Assembly: GCA_934591725.1 (NCBI GenBank) | Contig: CAKTPR010000001.1 | Span: 1-55,152 of the forward strand | Length of the DNA stretch: 55,152 nt | Origin: an uncultured Oscillospiraceae bacterium | GTDB taxonomy: Bacteria > Bacillota > Clostridia > Oscillospirales > Oscillospiraceae | Direction of reading: 5' to 3' | Program-made: the position numbers and the translations under genes | Shown here: positions 39,461 to 45,703 of the stretch, one piece after another | Numbering within the stretch: the first letter of the stretch is position 1 | Layout: every line of letters starts with the position of its first letter | Notes under the pieces: model-generated | Told to the model about the DNA's origin: nothing | The model's input: only the letters and a program-made list of their open reading frames with translations | Database searches by the model: none

Positions 39461-40015
39461 TTATATCGCAACGGCGAGCTGCTCAAGGCTTGAACCGCTC
39501 TGCCAGAGCTTGCAGTAGAGCTCGGTGCATTTCTTGTACCGGGCGAAAGTGCGCTTTGCGCCCTCCTCGTCTCCGTACACCTTCCAGAGACCTATGTACT
39601 TGTAATTCGCGGCTTCGTTATCGATGAAGCCCTTTACGTCCTCAGGCGGGTAGCTGAGGAACAGCCCGACCTCATGGGGAAACTCGCTGTCCGCCCGCTG
39701 CATCCGGCGCATGAGCTGCGCAAGGCAGCTTCCGCAGTCGGAGCGCGTATAGCCCATCTCGCGAAGAACTTCGCAGGCTGTCTCATCCGAAAGGTCGCGG
39801 CGCAGCCACGCCGGGCGGTAGAGGTAGAGCAGTACGTTCTTTTCCGTGAAGCGCAGGGGGATCAGGCACAGCCCCTTCGGGATCAGGCGGCGGTTTATCT
39901 CGCGGATGTCCTTGTAAACCTGCTCCTTGCTGTCATAGGGGTGGGGGAACAGGCTGCCGGTCTTTATCCCGGCGAGCGTCGGCGCGCACTGGCTGATTAT
40001 TCTGCTCTCTGACAT
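39461..40015 (-). CDS. DUF3793 family protein
   Basis: A 184-residue soluble protein. The family blocks are CAPTLAGIKTGSLF (near the N-terminus), LLYLYRPAWLRRDL, CGSCLAQLMRRM and EVGLFLSYPPEDVKGFI, ending with WKVYGDEEGAKRTFARYKKC. Conserved Cys residues at CAPTLAG and CGSC suggest metal or redox function, but no activity is established. The gene is embedded in the Feo operon, ahead of flavodoxin. A GTTAAATACATCTAAC dyad lies 25 bp upstream. Confidence 0.8.
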   Translation of the reverse strand: MSESRIISQCAPTLAGIKTGSLFPHPYDSKEQVYKDIREINRRLIPKGLCLIPLRFTEKNVLLYLYRPAWLRRDLSDETACEVLREMGYTRSDCGSCLAQLMRRMQRADSEFPHEVGLFLSYPPEDVKGFIDNEAANYKYIGLWKVYGDEEGAKRTFARYKKCTELYCKLWQSGSSLEQLAVAI

Positions 40016-40039
40016 GACAGCGGCTCCTTTTGTTAATGA

Positions 40040-40055
40040 GTTAAATACATCTAAC
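40040..40055. promoter_or_regulatory. DtxR-type operator candidate before DUF3793
   Basis: GTTAAATACATCTAAC resembles the GTTAA/CTAAC boxes near feoA and feoB. It lies in the 144-bp gap between the HMA and DUF3793 genes. The same gap holds two other dyads (TTGCGCAC-C-GTGCGCAA at 40073-40089; CGGCCGG/CCGGCCG at 40113-40146). Confidence 0.45.
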
Positions 40056-40159
40056 TAAGCCTTAAAAGAAATTTGCGCACCGTGCGCAAGAGGTTTCGGG
40101 GATTTATTTATGCGGCCGGTTCTGTCATGCGCGGCAAAGCCGGCCGGTTATTTACGATT

Positions 40160-40417
40160 TTACTTTTTGCCGAAGCTGAAGAGCTTTTTCTTTTCGTAGG
40201 GCTTGCTGCTGACGGACAGGATCTTGTAGCCGCTGCCGTCGAGAGCCTTTTCAATTTCGCCCTCGCTTATGGGGTCTTCACTGATGATGGTCGCTTCGCC
40301 CTTGCTGTGAGAGGCGGAGACCTTCTTAACGCTGAGATGATTGCGGATGGCGTCGTTCACATGGCTTTCGCACATGGAGCACATCATGCCGTCTATTTTA
40401 ACTGTGGTTTCGATCAT
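40160..40417 (-). CDS. Heavy-metal-associated (HMA) domain protein
   Basis: An 85-residue ferredoxin-like-fold metallochaperone-type protein. The metal site GMMCSMCESH (Cys13 and Cys16 by count) is an MxCxxC-like motif, followed by the usual beta-alpha-beta elements (DAIRNHLSVKKVSASHSKGEATIIS) and a Lys-rich tail (YEKKKLFSFGKK). Such proteins bind Cu(I), Zn or similar metals. Its place in an iron-uptake operon is unusual. GGGAG lies upstream, and a GGTTAG half-site is adjacent (40418-40423). Confidence 0.85.
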   Translation of the reverse strand: MIETTVKIDGMMCSMCESHVNDAIRNHLSVKKVSASHSKGEATIISEDPISEGEIEKALDGSGYKILSVSSKPYEKKKLFSFGKK

Positions 40418-40435
40418 GGTTAGTCACTCCCAATT

Positions 40436-40801
40436 TCATTCCGACAGCACTGCAAGCTGTTCGGGCAGCTCCGCAAGCACCGTGCAGGCGATATGGCTGC
40501 ATACATCCTCGCTCAGGCCGAGCGCTGCTTTCAGCTTTTCACTCAGCTGGGCACAGCCGAGTGAGTACCGGGCGGCTTCTTCGCTGCCCTGCTCGGTGAG
40601 GTGCACTGCGCCGTATTTCTGCTTTTCCGCAAGGCCGAGGTCGCACAGGTTCTTGATCATCGAGTGCACGCTGGGCTTTGACACGCTCATCCGCGCCGCT
40701 ATATCCTTGCACCGCGCGCCCTGACCGGACACGCACAGCTCGGAGAGCACGAGCAGGTATTTGATCGCGGAGGAGGAAAGGGGTTTGCTGGAGTTCAACA
40801 T
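40436..40801 (-). CDS. Small DtxR/MarR-like winged-helix regulator
   Basis: A 121-residue DNA-binding protein. The winged helix spans about residues 10-75 (SSAIKYLLVLSELC, CKDIAARMSVSKPSVHSMIKNLCDLGLAEKQKYGAVHLTEQG). A short helical C-terminus with Cys residues (SEDVCSHIACTVLAELPEQL) takes the place of a full DtxR metal/dimer domain. GGGAGG precedes the ATG. It lies inside the Feo operon, so it probably controls the operon or another metal system; the divergent DtxR gene at 44295 is the other candidate. Confidence 0.78.
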   Translation of the reverse strand: MLNSSKPLSSSAIKYLLVLSELCVSGQGARCKDIAARMSVSKPSVHSMIKNLCDLGLAEKQKYGAVHLTEQGSEEAARYSLGCAQLSEKLKAALGLSEDVCSHIACTVLAELPEQLAVLSE

Positions 40802-40825
40802 ATTGAACCTCCCGGTTAGAAATGT

Positions 40826-40858
40826 GGGAGATGCAGAGAGGTGAAAGCTGCATCTCCC
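40826..40858 (-). repeat. Intercistronic hairpin
   Basis: A perfect 11-bp stem (GGGAGATGCAG with CTGCATCTCCC) and an 11-nt loop between the Cys-rich FeoB partner and the regulator. No U run follows on the minus strand, so it is more likely an mRNA-stability or processing element than a terminator. Confidence 0.6.
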
Positions 40859-40864
40859 CTTTTC

Positions 40865-41038
40865 CTACTTCGAGCTGTGGCAGCTGCCGTGCATCGCACA
40901 GTCAGCGCAGCCGCAGCCACAGGAGGATTGTCCCCGCTTCTTTTCCCGCACAAGATGTATTGAGATGAGTACCACTATGGCAAGGAGTACAATAGAGATA
41001 AGAATGGTGGAAAGGTTTGCGGCGAGAAATTCAAGCAT
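40865..41038 (-). CDS. FeoB-associated Cys-rich membrane protein
   Basis: A 57-residue peptide. One N-terminal TM (NLSTILISIVLLAIVVLISIHLV) is followed by a basic stretch (REKKRG) and a Cys-rich tail (SSCGCGCADCAMHGSCHSSK, five Cys). This is the family found next to feoB in Clostridia. AGGAG precedes the ATG. The Cys/His tail in the cytoplasm may hand iron over or sense it. Confidence 0.85.
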   Translation of the reverse strand: MLEFLAANLSTILISIVLLAIVVLISIHLVREKKRGQSSCGCGCADCAMHGSCHSSK

Positions 41039-41086
41039 GGTTTATCGCTCCTTTTATGTGAAAGTGATGGAAAACTTTTGGATCTT

Positions 41087-41110
41087 CCGGGAGGGGAGAT
41101 ACCCTCCCGG
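41087..41110 (-). repeat. Intercistronic hairpin after feoB
   Basis: A perfect 9-bp stem (CCGGGAGGG with CCCTCCCGG) and a 6-nt loop, 15 nt after the feoB stop on the minus strand. The tail AAGATCCAAAAGTTTTCC is a weak U run, so partial termination is possible. Confidence 0.6.
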
Positions 41111-41124
41111 AGTTGATGATCGGA

Positions 41125-43527
41125 TCAGAGCTTCTCGGAGAGCTTGGTTGCTTCCTTGTAGGGCTTTGCCAGCATGTAGATGATGCCTGCGAGAGCCGCG
41201 ATAGCGACGATCAGGCCAATCACATTGACATTGCCGGTGAACAGACCGCCGAACTGGTTGACCATGAGGGCGCAGATGTAAGCGAAGCCACACTGATAGC
41301 CGATGGCGAACCAAGTCCACTTGGAGCTGTTCATCTCACGCTTGATCGCACCGATAGCTGCGAAGCAGGGGGCGCAGAGAAGGTTAAAGACGAGGAAGGA
41401 GTAAGCGGTCACGCTGGTGAAAGCTGCTGCGAGGTTCTGGTAAACGGTACCGACGCCGTTGGCGTAGAGGATACCGAGGGTACCGACGATGTTCTCCTTA
41501 GCAACAAGGCCGGTGATGGATGCGACGGCTGCCTGCCAATTGCCCCAGCCAAGAGGGATGAAGATCCAGGCGATGGCATTGCCGATGGTTGCGAGGATGG
41601 AGTGGCTGATCTCTTCTTCGGAGAGCATACGGAAGGTACCGTCAACAACACCGAAGTAAGTGGTGAACCATACGAAGATAGTGGAGAGAAGAATTATCGT
41701 ACCGGCCTTCTTGATGAAGCTCCAGCCGCGCTCCCACATGGAACGGAGAACGTTGCCGAGAGTCGGCCAGTGGTATGCGGGCAGCTCCATAACGAAGGGA
41801 GCAGGCTCGCCGGAGAACATCTTGGTCTTCTTGAGCATGATGCCGGAAACGATGATGGCTGCCATGCCGACGAAGTATGCGGAGGTCGCGACCCATGCAG
41901 AGCCGTTGAAGATAGCGCCGGCAATCATTGCGATGAACGGAACCTTTGCGCCGCAGGGGATGAAGGTCGTGGTCATGATGGTCATACGGCGGTCACGCTC
42001 GTTCTCGATGGTACGGGAGGCCATAACACCGGGCACGCCGCAGCCGGTACCGATGAGCATCGGGATGAAGGACTTACCGGAGAGACCGAACTTACGGAAG
42101 ATACGGTCAAGGACGAATGCGATACGGGCCATGTAGCCGCAGGCCTCAAGGAAGGCGAGCATCAGGAACAGAACCAGCATCTGGGGAACGAAGCCGAGGA
42201 CTGCGCCGACACCGGCTACGATACCGTCAAGGATAAGACCGCTGAGCCAGTCGGCAGTGCCGGCAGCTTCAAGTGCATTGCCTATGAGAACAGGAACACC
42301 GGGGATCCAGACGCCGTAATCCGCGGGATCGGGCTCGTCGCCGAGCCCTTCGAGGGTAGCCTGAGCTTCTTCGTAATCAGCGACAGTGGCTTCGACTTCT
42401 TCAACGGCCAGAGTCTCTTCGTCTTCGACCTCGTAGGTGAAGACACCGTCTGCGGGCTCGCCGTTCTCTTCGACGTAGGCGTCATAGCCGTCTACGATAG
42501 CGGCAGCGTCGCCCCACTCTTCGGCGACTTCGTTGTAAGCAGCGGAGCCTATGCCGAACAGGTGCCAGCCATCACCGAACACACCGTCGTTTGCCCAGTC
42601 GGTAGCGGGAGCGCCGACGCCGACCATTGCGACCCAGTAAACAAGGAACATGACCAGTGCGAAGATCGGAAGACCGAGCCAACGGTTGGTGACGATCTTA
42701 TCTATCTTATCGGAGGTGGAGAGAGCACCGGCCTCTTTCTTCTTGTAGCAGTTCTTGATGAGCTGTGCTATGTAAATGTAACGCTCGTTGGTGATGATGC
42801 TCTCGGCATCGTCGTCGAGCTCTGCTTCAGCGGCCTTGATGTCGCTCTCGATGTGCTCCATAACGGAAGCGTCGATGTTGAGCTGTGCAAGTGCCTTGTC
42901 GTCGCGCTCGAAGATCTTTATTGCGTACCAGCGCTGCTGATCCTCAGGCATGGAGTGCAGAGCCGCTTCCTCAATGTGAGCGATAGCGTGCTCGACAGGG
43001 CCGGAGAAGGTGTGCATCGGAACGGTCTTGCCGTTCTTGGCAGCGTCGATAGCGGCCTCGGCAGCGTCCATAACGCCGTCTCCCTTCAGAGCGGAGATCT
43101 CAACGATCTTGCAGCCGAGCTCACGGGAGAGCTCTTCGATGTTTATCTTGTCGCCCTTCTTGCGGACGATATCCATCATGTTGATGGCGATCACCACGGG
43201 GATGCCGAGCTCGGTGAGCTGAGTGGTGAGGTAGAGGTTACGCTCGAGGTTCGTGCCGTCGATGATGTTGAGTATCGCATCGGGACGCTCGGTTATCAGG
43301 TAGTTACGTGCGACGACTTCTTCAAGCGTGTAGGGGGACAGGGAGTATATACCGGGAAGGTCCATGATGACGACGTCATCGTGCTTCTTGAGGCGGCCTT
43401 CCTTCTTTTCAACAGTGACTCCGGGCCAGTTGCCGACGAACTGGTTGGAGCCGGTCAGCGCATTGAACAGCGTCGTTTTACCGCAGTTGGGGTTGCCTGC
43501 GAGGGCAATTTTGATCTGCTTATCCAT
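41125..43527 (-). CDS. feoB: Ferrous iron transport protein B, with an acidic extracytoplasmic insertion
   Basis: An 800-residue FeoB. The G domain at the N-terminus has G1 GNPNCGKTT (11-19), G3 DLPG (56-59) and G4 NMMD (116-119). A helical spacer follows, then the membrane domain with two Gate/core regions including GTGCGVPGVMASR and FIPCGAKVPF. Between the first TM (about 285-303) and the next at about 410 is an unusually long acidic segment rich in Glu, Asp, Tyr and Ala (about 325-408). It imports Fe(II). Two FeoA proteins are encoded just upstream. Confidence 0.95.
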   Translation of the reverse strand: MDKQIKIALAGNPNCGKTTLFNALTGSNQFVGNWPGVTVEKKEGRLKKHDDVVIMDLPGIYSLSPYTLEEVVARNYLITERPDAILNIIDGTNLERNLYLTTQLTELGIPVVIAINMMDIVRKKGDKINIEELSRELGCKIVEISALKGDGVMDAAEAAIDAAKNGKTVPMHTFSGPVEHAIAHIEEAALHSMPEDQQRWYAIKIFERDDKALAQLNIDASVMEHIESDIKAAEAELDDDAESIITNERYIYIAQLIKNCYKKKEAGALSTSDKIDKIVTNRWLGLPIFALVMFLVYWVAMVGVGAPATDWANDGVFGDGWHLFGIGSAAYNEVAEEWGDAAAIVDGYDAYVEENGEPADGVFTYEVEDEETLAVEEVEATVADYEEAQATLEGLGDEPDPADYGVWIPGVPVLIGNALEAAGTADWLSGLILDGIVAGVGAVLGFVPQMLVLFLMLAFLEACGYMARIAFVLDRIFRKFGLSGKSFIPMLIGTGCGVPGVMASRTIENERDRRMTIMTTTFIPCGAKVPFIAMIAGAIFNGSAWVATSAYFVGMAAIIVSGIMLKKTKMFSGEPAPFVMELPAYHWPTLGNVLRSMWERGWSFIKKAGTIILLSTIFVWFTTYFGVVDGTFRMLSEEEISHSILATIGNAIAWIFIPLGWGNWQAAVASITGLVAKENIVGTLGILYANGVGTVYQNLAAAFTSVTAYSFLVFNLLCAPCFAAIGAIKREMNSSKWTWFAIGYQCGFAYICALMVNQFGGLFTGNVNVIGLIVAIAALAGIIYMLAKPYKEATKLSEKL

Positions 43528-43550
43528 GATTGATTACTGCTCCTTCTTCC

Positions 43551-43568
43551 GGTTAAGCTAACTTAACC
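43551..43568. promoter_or_regulatory. DtxR-type operator candidate before feoB
   Basis: GGTTAAGCTAACTTAACC is an 18-bp palindrome with perfect 6-bp arms, centred 33 bp before the feoB ATG. It resembles the iron/manganese boxes recognised by DtxR-family repressors and suggests a second point of control within the operon. Confidence 0.65.
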
Positions 43569-43591
43569 TGTCTACAAAAAATCAGAAATTT

Positions 43592-43813
43592 TTACTCGAC
43601 TTCGATCATTTCGGTGTCAGCCTTACGCAGGCTCAGTTCGTAGCCGCGCACGGTGACCTCCATGGGATCGCCCAGAGGAGCGACCTTACGGACAAAAACC
43701 TCGGTGCCCTTGGTGATGCCCATGTCCATGATACGGCGCTTGATGGGGCCTTCACCGTGGAGCTTAACGACCTTGGCTGTTTCGCCGATCTTGACTTCAC
43801 GCAGTGTCTTCAT
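43592..43813 (-). CDS. feoA: FeoA family protein (copy 2)
   Basis: A 73-residue SH3-like beta-barrel protein: LREVKIGETAKVVKLHGEG, then the family block IKRRIMDMGITKGTEVFVRKVAPLGDPMEVTVRGYELSLRKADTEMI. FeoA proteins bind FeoB and help iron uptake. GGAGAGGAA precedes the ATG. It lies 25 nt after the first feoA and 64 nt before feoB. Confidence 0.92.
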   Translation of the reverse strand: MKTLREVKIGETAKVVKLHGEGPIKRRIMDMGITKGTEVFVRKVAPLGDPMEVTVRGYELSLRKADTEMIEVE

Positions 43814-43838
43814 TCTTTCCTCTCCTTTTTTGGTTTTC

Positions 43839-44051
43839 TCAGACCATGATTTTGCGAGCCATTTCTTCGCTTATCGCGACTCTGGCTTCCTTGACCTTGA
43901 CGATCACGTTCCCGTTGAGCACGGTGATGAGCGTCGCGGTGCCGCCGGCAACAAAGCCCAGATCCTCAAGATGCTTCTTGACCTCCGGACTGCCGCCGAC
44001 TTTTCGGATCAGATATTCCTCTCCGACATTTGCAAGGGGTAGCGGCATCAT
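43839..44051 (-). CDS. feoA: FeoA family protein (copy 1)
   Basis: A 70-residue FeoA-type protein with NVGEEYLIRKVGG, VKKHLEDLGFVAGGTATLITVLNGNVIVKVKEARVAISEEMARKIMV. It is the first gene of the Feo operon. Two adjacent ATG codons open it; GGAAAG lies upstream. It is distinct from copy 2 in sequence, so the pair likely has split roles, as in many Clostridia. Confidence 0.9.
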   Translation of the reverse strand: MMPLPLANVGEEYLIRKVGGSPEVKKHLEDLGFVAGGTATLITVLNGNVIVKVKEARVAISEEMARKIMV

Positions 44052-44070
44052 ATACTCTTTCCGCCTTTCA

Positions 44071-44088
44071 GGTTAGCTTCAACTAACC
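44071..44088. promoter_or_regulatory. DtxR-type operator candidate in the feo leader
   Basis: GGTTAGCTTCAACTAACC has perfect 6-bp arms (GGTTAG/CTAACC) separated by 6 bp. It lies 20 bp before the first feoA ATG. An overlapping dyad CAACTA-acca-TAGTTG spans 44080-44095. Confidence 0.65.
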
Positions 44089-44110
44089 ATAGTTGAAAAA
44101 ACTGGTCAGA

Positions 44111-44124
44111 AGCGGTCGACCGCT
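44111..44124. repeat. 14-bp perfect palindrome in the feo leader
   Basis: AGCGGTCGACCGCT is followed on the minus strand by a second GACC and AGTTTTTT, so GGTC-GACC pairing could form a small attenuator hairpin with a U run ahead of feoA. It is GC-rich in an otherwise AT-rich leader. Confidence 0.4.
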
Positions 44125-44147
44125 GTCGGAGGATGTCTCTTTCAAAC

Positions 44148-44164
44148 GGTTAATCTCTTCTAAC
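44148..44164. promoter_or_regulatory. DtxR-like operator candidate just downstream of the feo -10
   Basis: GGTTAATCTCTTCTAAC, with GGTTA/TAAC arms of the same type as the other boxes. It covers the expected transcription start of the feo operon. Confidence 0.5.
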
Positions 44165-44171
44165 TGAATGC

Positions 44172-44200
44172 AGTTTAACACCTCTAACCATACTTGTCAA
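44172..44200 (-). promoter_or_regulatory. feo operon promoter with an operator in its spacer
   Basis: On the minus strand a perfect TTGACA (44195-44200) and TAAACT (44172-44177) are 17 bp apart. The spacer and -10 form GGTTAGAGGTGTTAAAC (44173-44189), another box of the GGTTAG/TTAAAC type, so a metal-loaded repressor would block RNA polymerase directly. Confidence 0.75.
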
Positions 44201-44238
44201 GTAGGAATTTAAAGATTTTTTTTCGCACTTGCATTTTT

Positions 44239-44266
44239 GGTTAAAGTATGTTAACTTATACTAAAC
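44239..44266 (+). promoter_or_regulatory. Promoter and operator of the divergent DtxR-type gene
   Basis: TATACT (44257-44262) serves as -10; the -35 at 44234-44239 is poor. GGTTAAAGTATGTTAAC (44239-44255) and the overlapping GTTAACTTATACTAAAC (44250-44266) are box-like dyads across the promoter, fitting autoregulation. Confidence 0.55.
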
Positions 44267-44294
44267 AATGACACGGAAGTTGGTGTATTTTAAC

Positions 44295-44672
44295 ATGGCG
44301 ATTCAAAAAGCCGCAGAGGATTATCTTGAAGCGATGCTGATGATGAAGGAGAAGCACGGGTATATCCGCTCTATCGACGTTGCGGAGAAGCTCAATGTCA
44401 CGAAGCCCAGCGTCAGCTATGCGACAAAGCGCCTCAAGGAAAGCGGACATATTACAATGGACAAGGATGGGCTCATCACGCTGACGGAAACCGGCATGGC
44501 GGTAGCCGCGGAGATGCTCAAGCGCCACAAGGCGCTCACGAAGTTCCTCATCATGCTCGGCGTCGATGAGAACACCGCGCAGGAGGACGCCTGCAAGCTG
44601 GAGCATGACCTGAGCCAGCAGTCCTTTGACGCGATCTATTCCCACGCCGCGAGCATGGTCGGGAAAGACTGA
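44295..44672 (+). CDS. DtxR/MntR-family metal-dependent regulator (short form)
   Basis: A 125-residue protein. The winged helix (IQKAAEDYLEAMLMMKEKHGYIRSIDVAEKLNVTKPSVSYATKRLKESGHITMDKDGLITLTETG) is followed by a dimerisation/metal domain (EMLKRHKALTKFLIMLGVDENTAQEDACKLEHDLS) with the His/Glu/Cys residues of DtxR metal sites. No SH3 domain is present, as in MntR-like short forms. The start at 44295 fits the family; an ATG at 44268 coincides with the predicted transcript start and would be leaderless. It is divergent from the Feo operon and is the obvious candidate repressor. Confidence 0.85.
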   Translation: MAIQKAAEDYLEAMLMMKEKHGYIRSIDVAEKLNVTKPSVSYATKRLKESGHITMDKDGLITLTETGMAVAAEMLKRHKALTKFLIMLGVDENTAQEDACKLEHDLSQQSFDAIYSHAASMVGKD

Positions 44673-44702
44673 GATGGCGGAAAGCAAAGCTTCACTATGT
44701 AA

Positions 44703-44721
44703 TTTATGAGTCACTCATAAA
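44703..44721. promoter_or_regulatory. Palindrome before the split-barrel flavoprotein gene
   Basis: TTTATGAGTCACTCATAAA: perfect 9-bp arms around a single C, 13 bp upstream of the -35. The arm ACTCATAAA recurs at 45235-45243 before the HxlR gene, suggesting one regulator for both. Confidence 0.55.
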
Positions 44722-44733
44722 CCGACCCATATC

Positions 44734-44762
44734 TTCCGTTCCATTTGTATCCGCTCTATAAT
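44734..44762 (+). promoter_or_regulatory. Promoter of the split-barrel flavoprotein gene
   Basis: TTCCGT (44734-44739, weak) and TATAAT (44757-44762, perfect) are 17 bp apart, 50 bp before the ATG at 44812. Confidence 0.5.
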
Positions 44763-44811
44763 GAGCGCAGCAGATGAGCCAAAGGGCTCAGAATACAAGG
44801 AGGAACCTATC

Positions 44812-45207
44812 ATGCTGAATGAAAACATTGTGAAGCTGCTCAAGAGCGGAATGTGGGATCTGGCCACCTGCGCCGACGGTGAGCCCAATGTGGTGCCTGT
44901 CGCGTTCAAGGACGTGACGACAGACGGGAAGCTGGTCGTCGGTGATGTGTTTCTGGACACAACACTGAAAAACCTTGCCGCAAACAACGGCAGGATCGCT
45001 ATTTCGGTTTACGATGCGCAGAACCTCGAAGGCTATCAGGTCAAGGGCACGGCGCAGTATGTCACCGAGGGCGAAGTGGTCAGCACTTTCAAGGCTATGG
45101 TAGAAAAGATGTTCAACGGTGCTGCCACCGCGAAGGGAGCACTCATCGTCACGCCTGAGAAGGTCATTGTTACCACCCCCGGCGCGGACAACAAGAAAGA
45201 GCTGTAA
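44812..45207 (+). CDS. Pyridoxamine 5'-phosphate oxidase-like flavin-binding protein
   Basis: A 131-residue FMN-binding split-barrel protein of the PNPOx-like superfamily. WDLATCADGEPNVVPVAFKDV and LVVGDVFLDTTLKNLAANNGRIAISVYDAQNLEGYQVKGTAQYV are the strand pattern of the group. AAGGAGG precedes the ATG at 44812, so the upstream in-frame ATG at 44761 in the promoter is not the start. Small proteins of this kind bind FMN, F420-like cofactors or haem; the reaction is unknown. Its neighbour encodes an HxlR redox-type regulator. Confidence 0.85.
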   Translation: MLNENIVKLLKSGMWDLATCADGEPNVVPVAFKDVTTDGKLVVGDVFLDTTLKNLAANNGRIAISVYDAQNLEGYQVKGTAQYVTEGEVVSTFKAMVEKMFNGAATAKGALIVTPEKVIVTTPGADNKKEL

Positions 45208-45210
45208 AGC

Positions 45211-45240
45211 ATGAGTGGGTACAGATTGGTACCCACTCAT
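45211..45240. promoter_or_regulatory. Inverted repeat between the flavoprotein and HxlR genes
   Basis: ATGAGTGGGTAC and GTACCCACTCAT, perfect 12-bp arms with a 6-bp spacer, start 3 bp after the flavoprotein stop and end 15 bp before the HxlR -35. No U run follows, so an operator (GTAC-N6-GTAC core) is more likely than a terminator. Confidence 0.6.
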
Positions 45241-45255
45241 AAATTTCATAGTTAC

Positions 45256-45284
45256 TTGTTTCTCGGCGCATATCCCGTTATAAT
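45256..45284 (+). promoter_or_regulatory. Promoter of the HxlR-patB pair
   Basis: TTGTTT (45256-45261) and TATAAT (45279-45284) are 17 bp apart, 22 bp before the ATG at 45307. Confidence 0.7.
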
Positions 45285-45306
45285 AAAAAATACAGGAGGT
45301 ACAGCT

Positions 45307-45681
45307 ATGTATCAGAGAAAGCTGGAAAGGGATATCCGCTGCCCGCTGGAATACGGCATGGAGCTGTTCGGCGGGAAGTGGAACTCGCGCATCATATGCG
45401 TGCTGGCGGCGCTGGGTACGCTGCGGTACAGCGAGCTGCGCCGCGAGATGGGCAACATCACCGATGCGGTGCTGGCCTCCACGCTGAAAGGTCTCATCGC
45501 CAACGGCATTGTGGAACGCAGGTCATACGATGAAATACCGCCGCGCGTGGAATATTCACTGACGGAAAAGGGCGCGTCCGTTGTTCCAATCTTACAGAGC
45601 ATCTGCCAATGGGCAGGCGTGTTTTATAAGGACGAGGGTGACACGCCCATGATCCAGTGCCGTAAATGCGACCATCGCTGA
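45307..45681 (+). CDS. HxlR-family transcriptional regulator
   Basis: A 124-residue winged-helix protein: CPLEYGMELFGGKWNSRIICVLAALGTLRYSELRREMGNITDAVLASTLKGLIANGIVERRSYDEIPPRVEYSLTEKG is the complete HxlR domain. Cys12 and Cys residues near the C-terminus (IQCRKCDHR) could be redox or metal sensitive, as in YodB/HypR. GGAGGT precedes the ATG at 45307. It probably controls itself, patB and the flavoprotein through the palindromes at 44703 and 45211. Confidence 0.9.
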   Translation: MYQRKLERDIRCPLEYGMELFGGKWNSRIICVLAALGTLRYSELRREMGNITDAVLASTLKGLIANGIVERRSYDEIPPRVEYSLTEKGASVVPILQSICQWAGVFYKDEGDTPMIQCRKCDHR

Positions 45682-45703
45682 AAAAACAGGAGGGAAATTT
45701 GCC

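Noticed and set aside
40073..40146. Two dyads (TTGCGCAC/GTGCGCAA and CGGCCGG/CCGGCCG) between the HMA and DUF3793 genes as a terminator
   Set aside because: On the minus strand neither is followed by a U run, and the genes downstream look like part of the same operon. They may be processing sites, but nothing supports a specific role.
41113..43533. An 806-codon open frame antisense to feoB
   Set aside because: feoB has all its GTPase and membrane motifs in the other strand; the antisense product is low-complexity acidic sequence with no family features.
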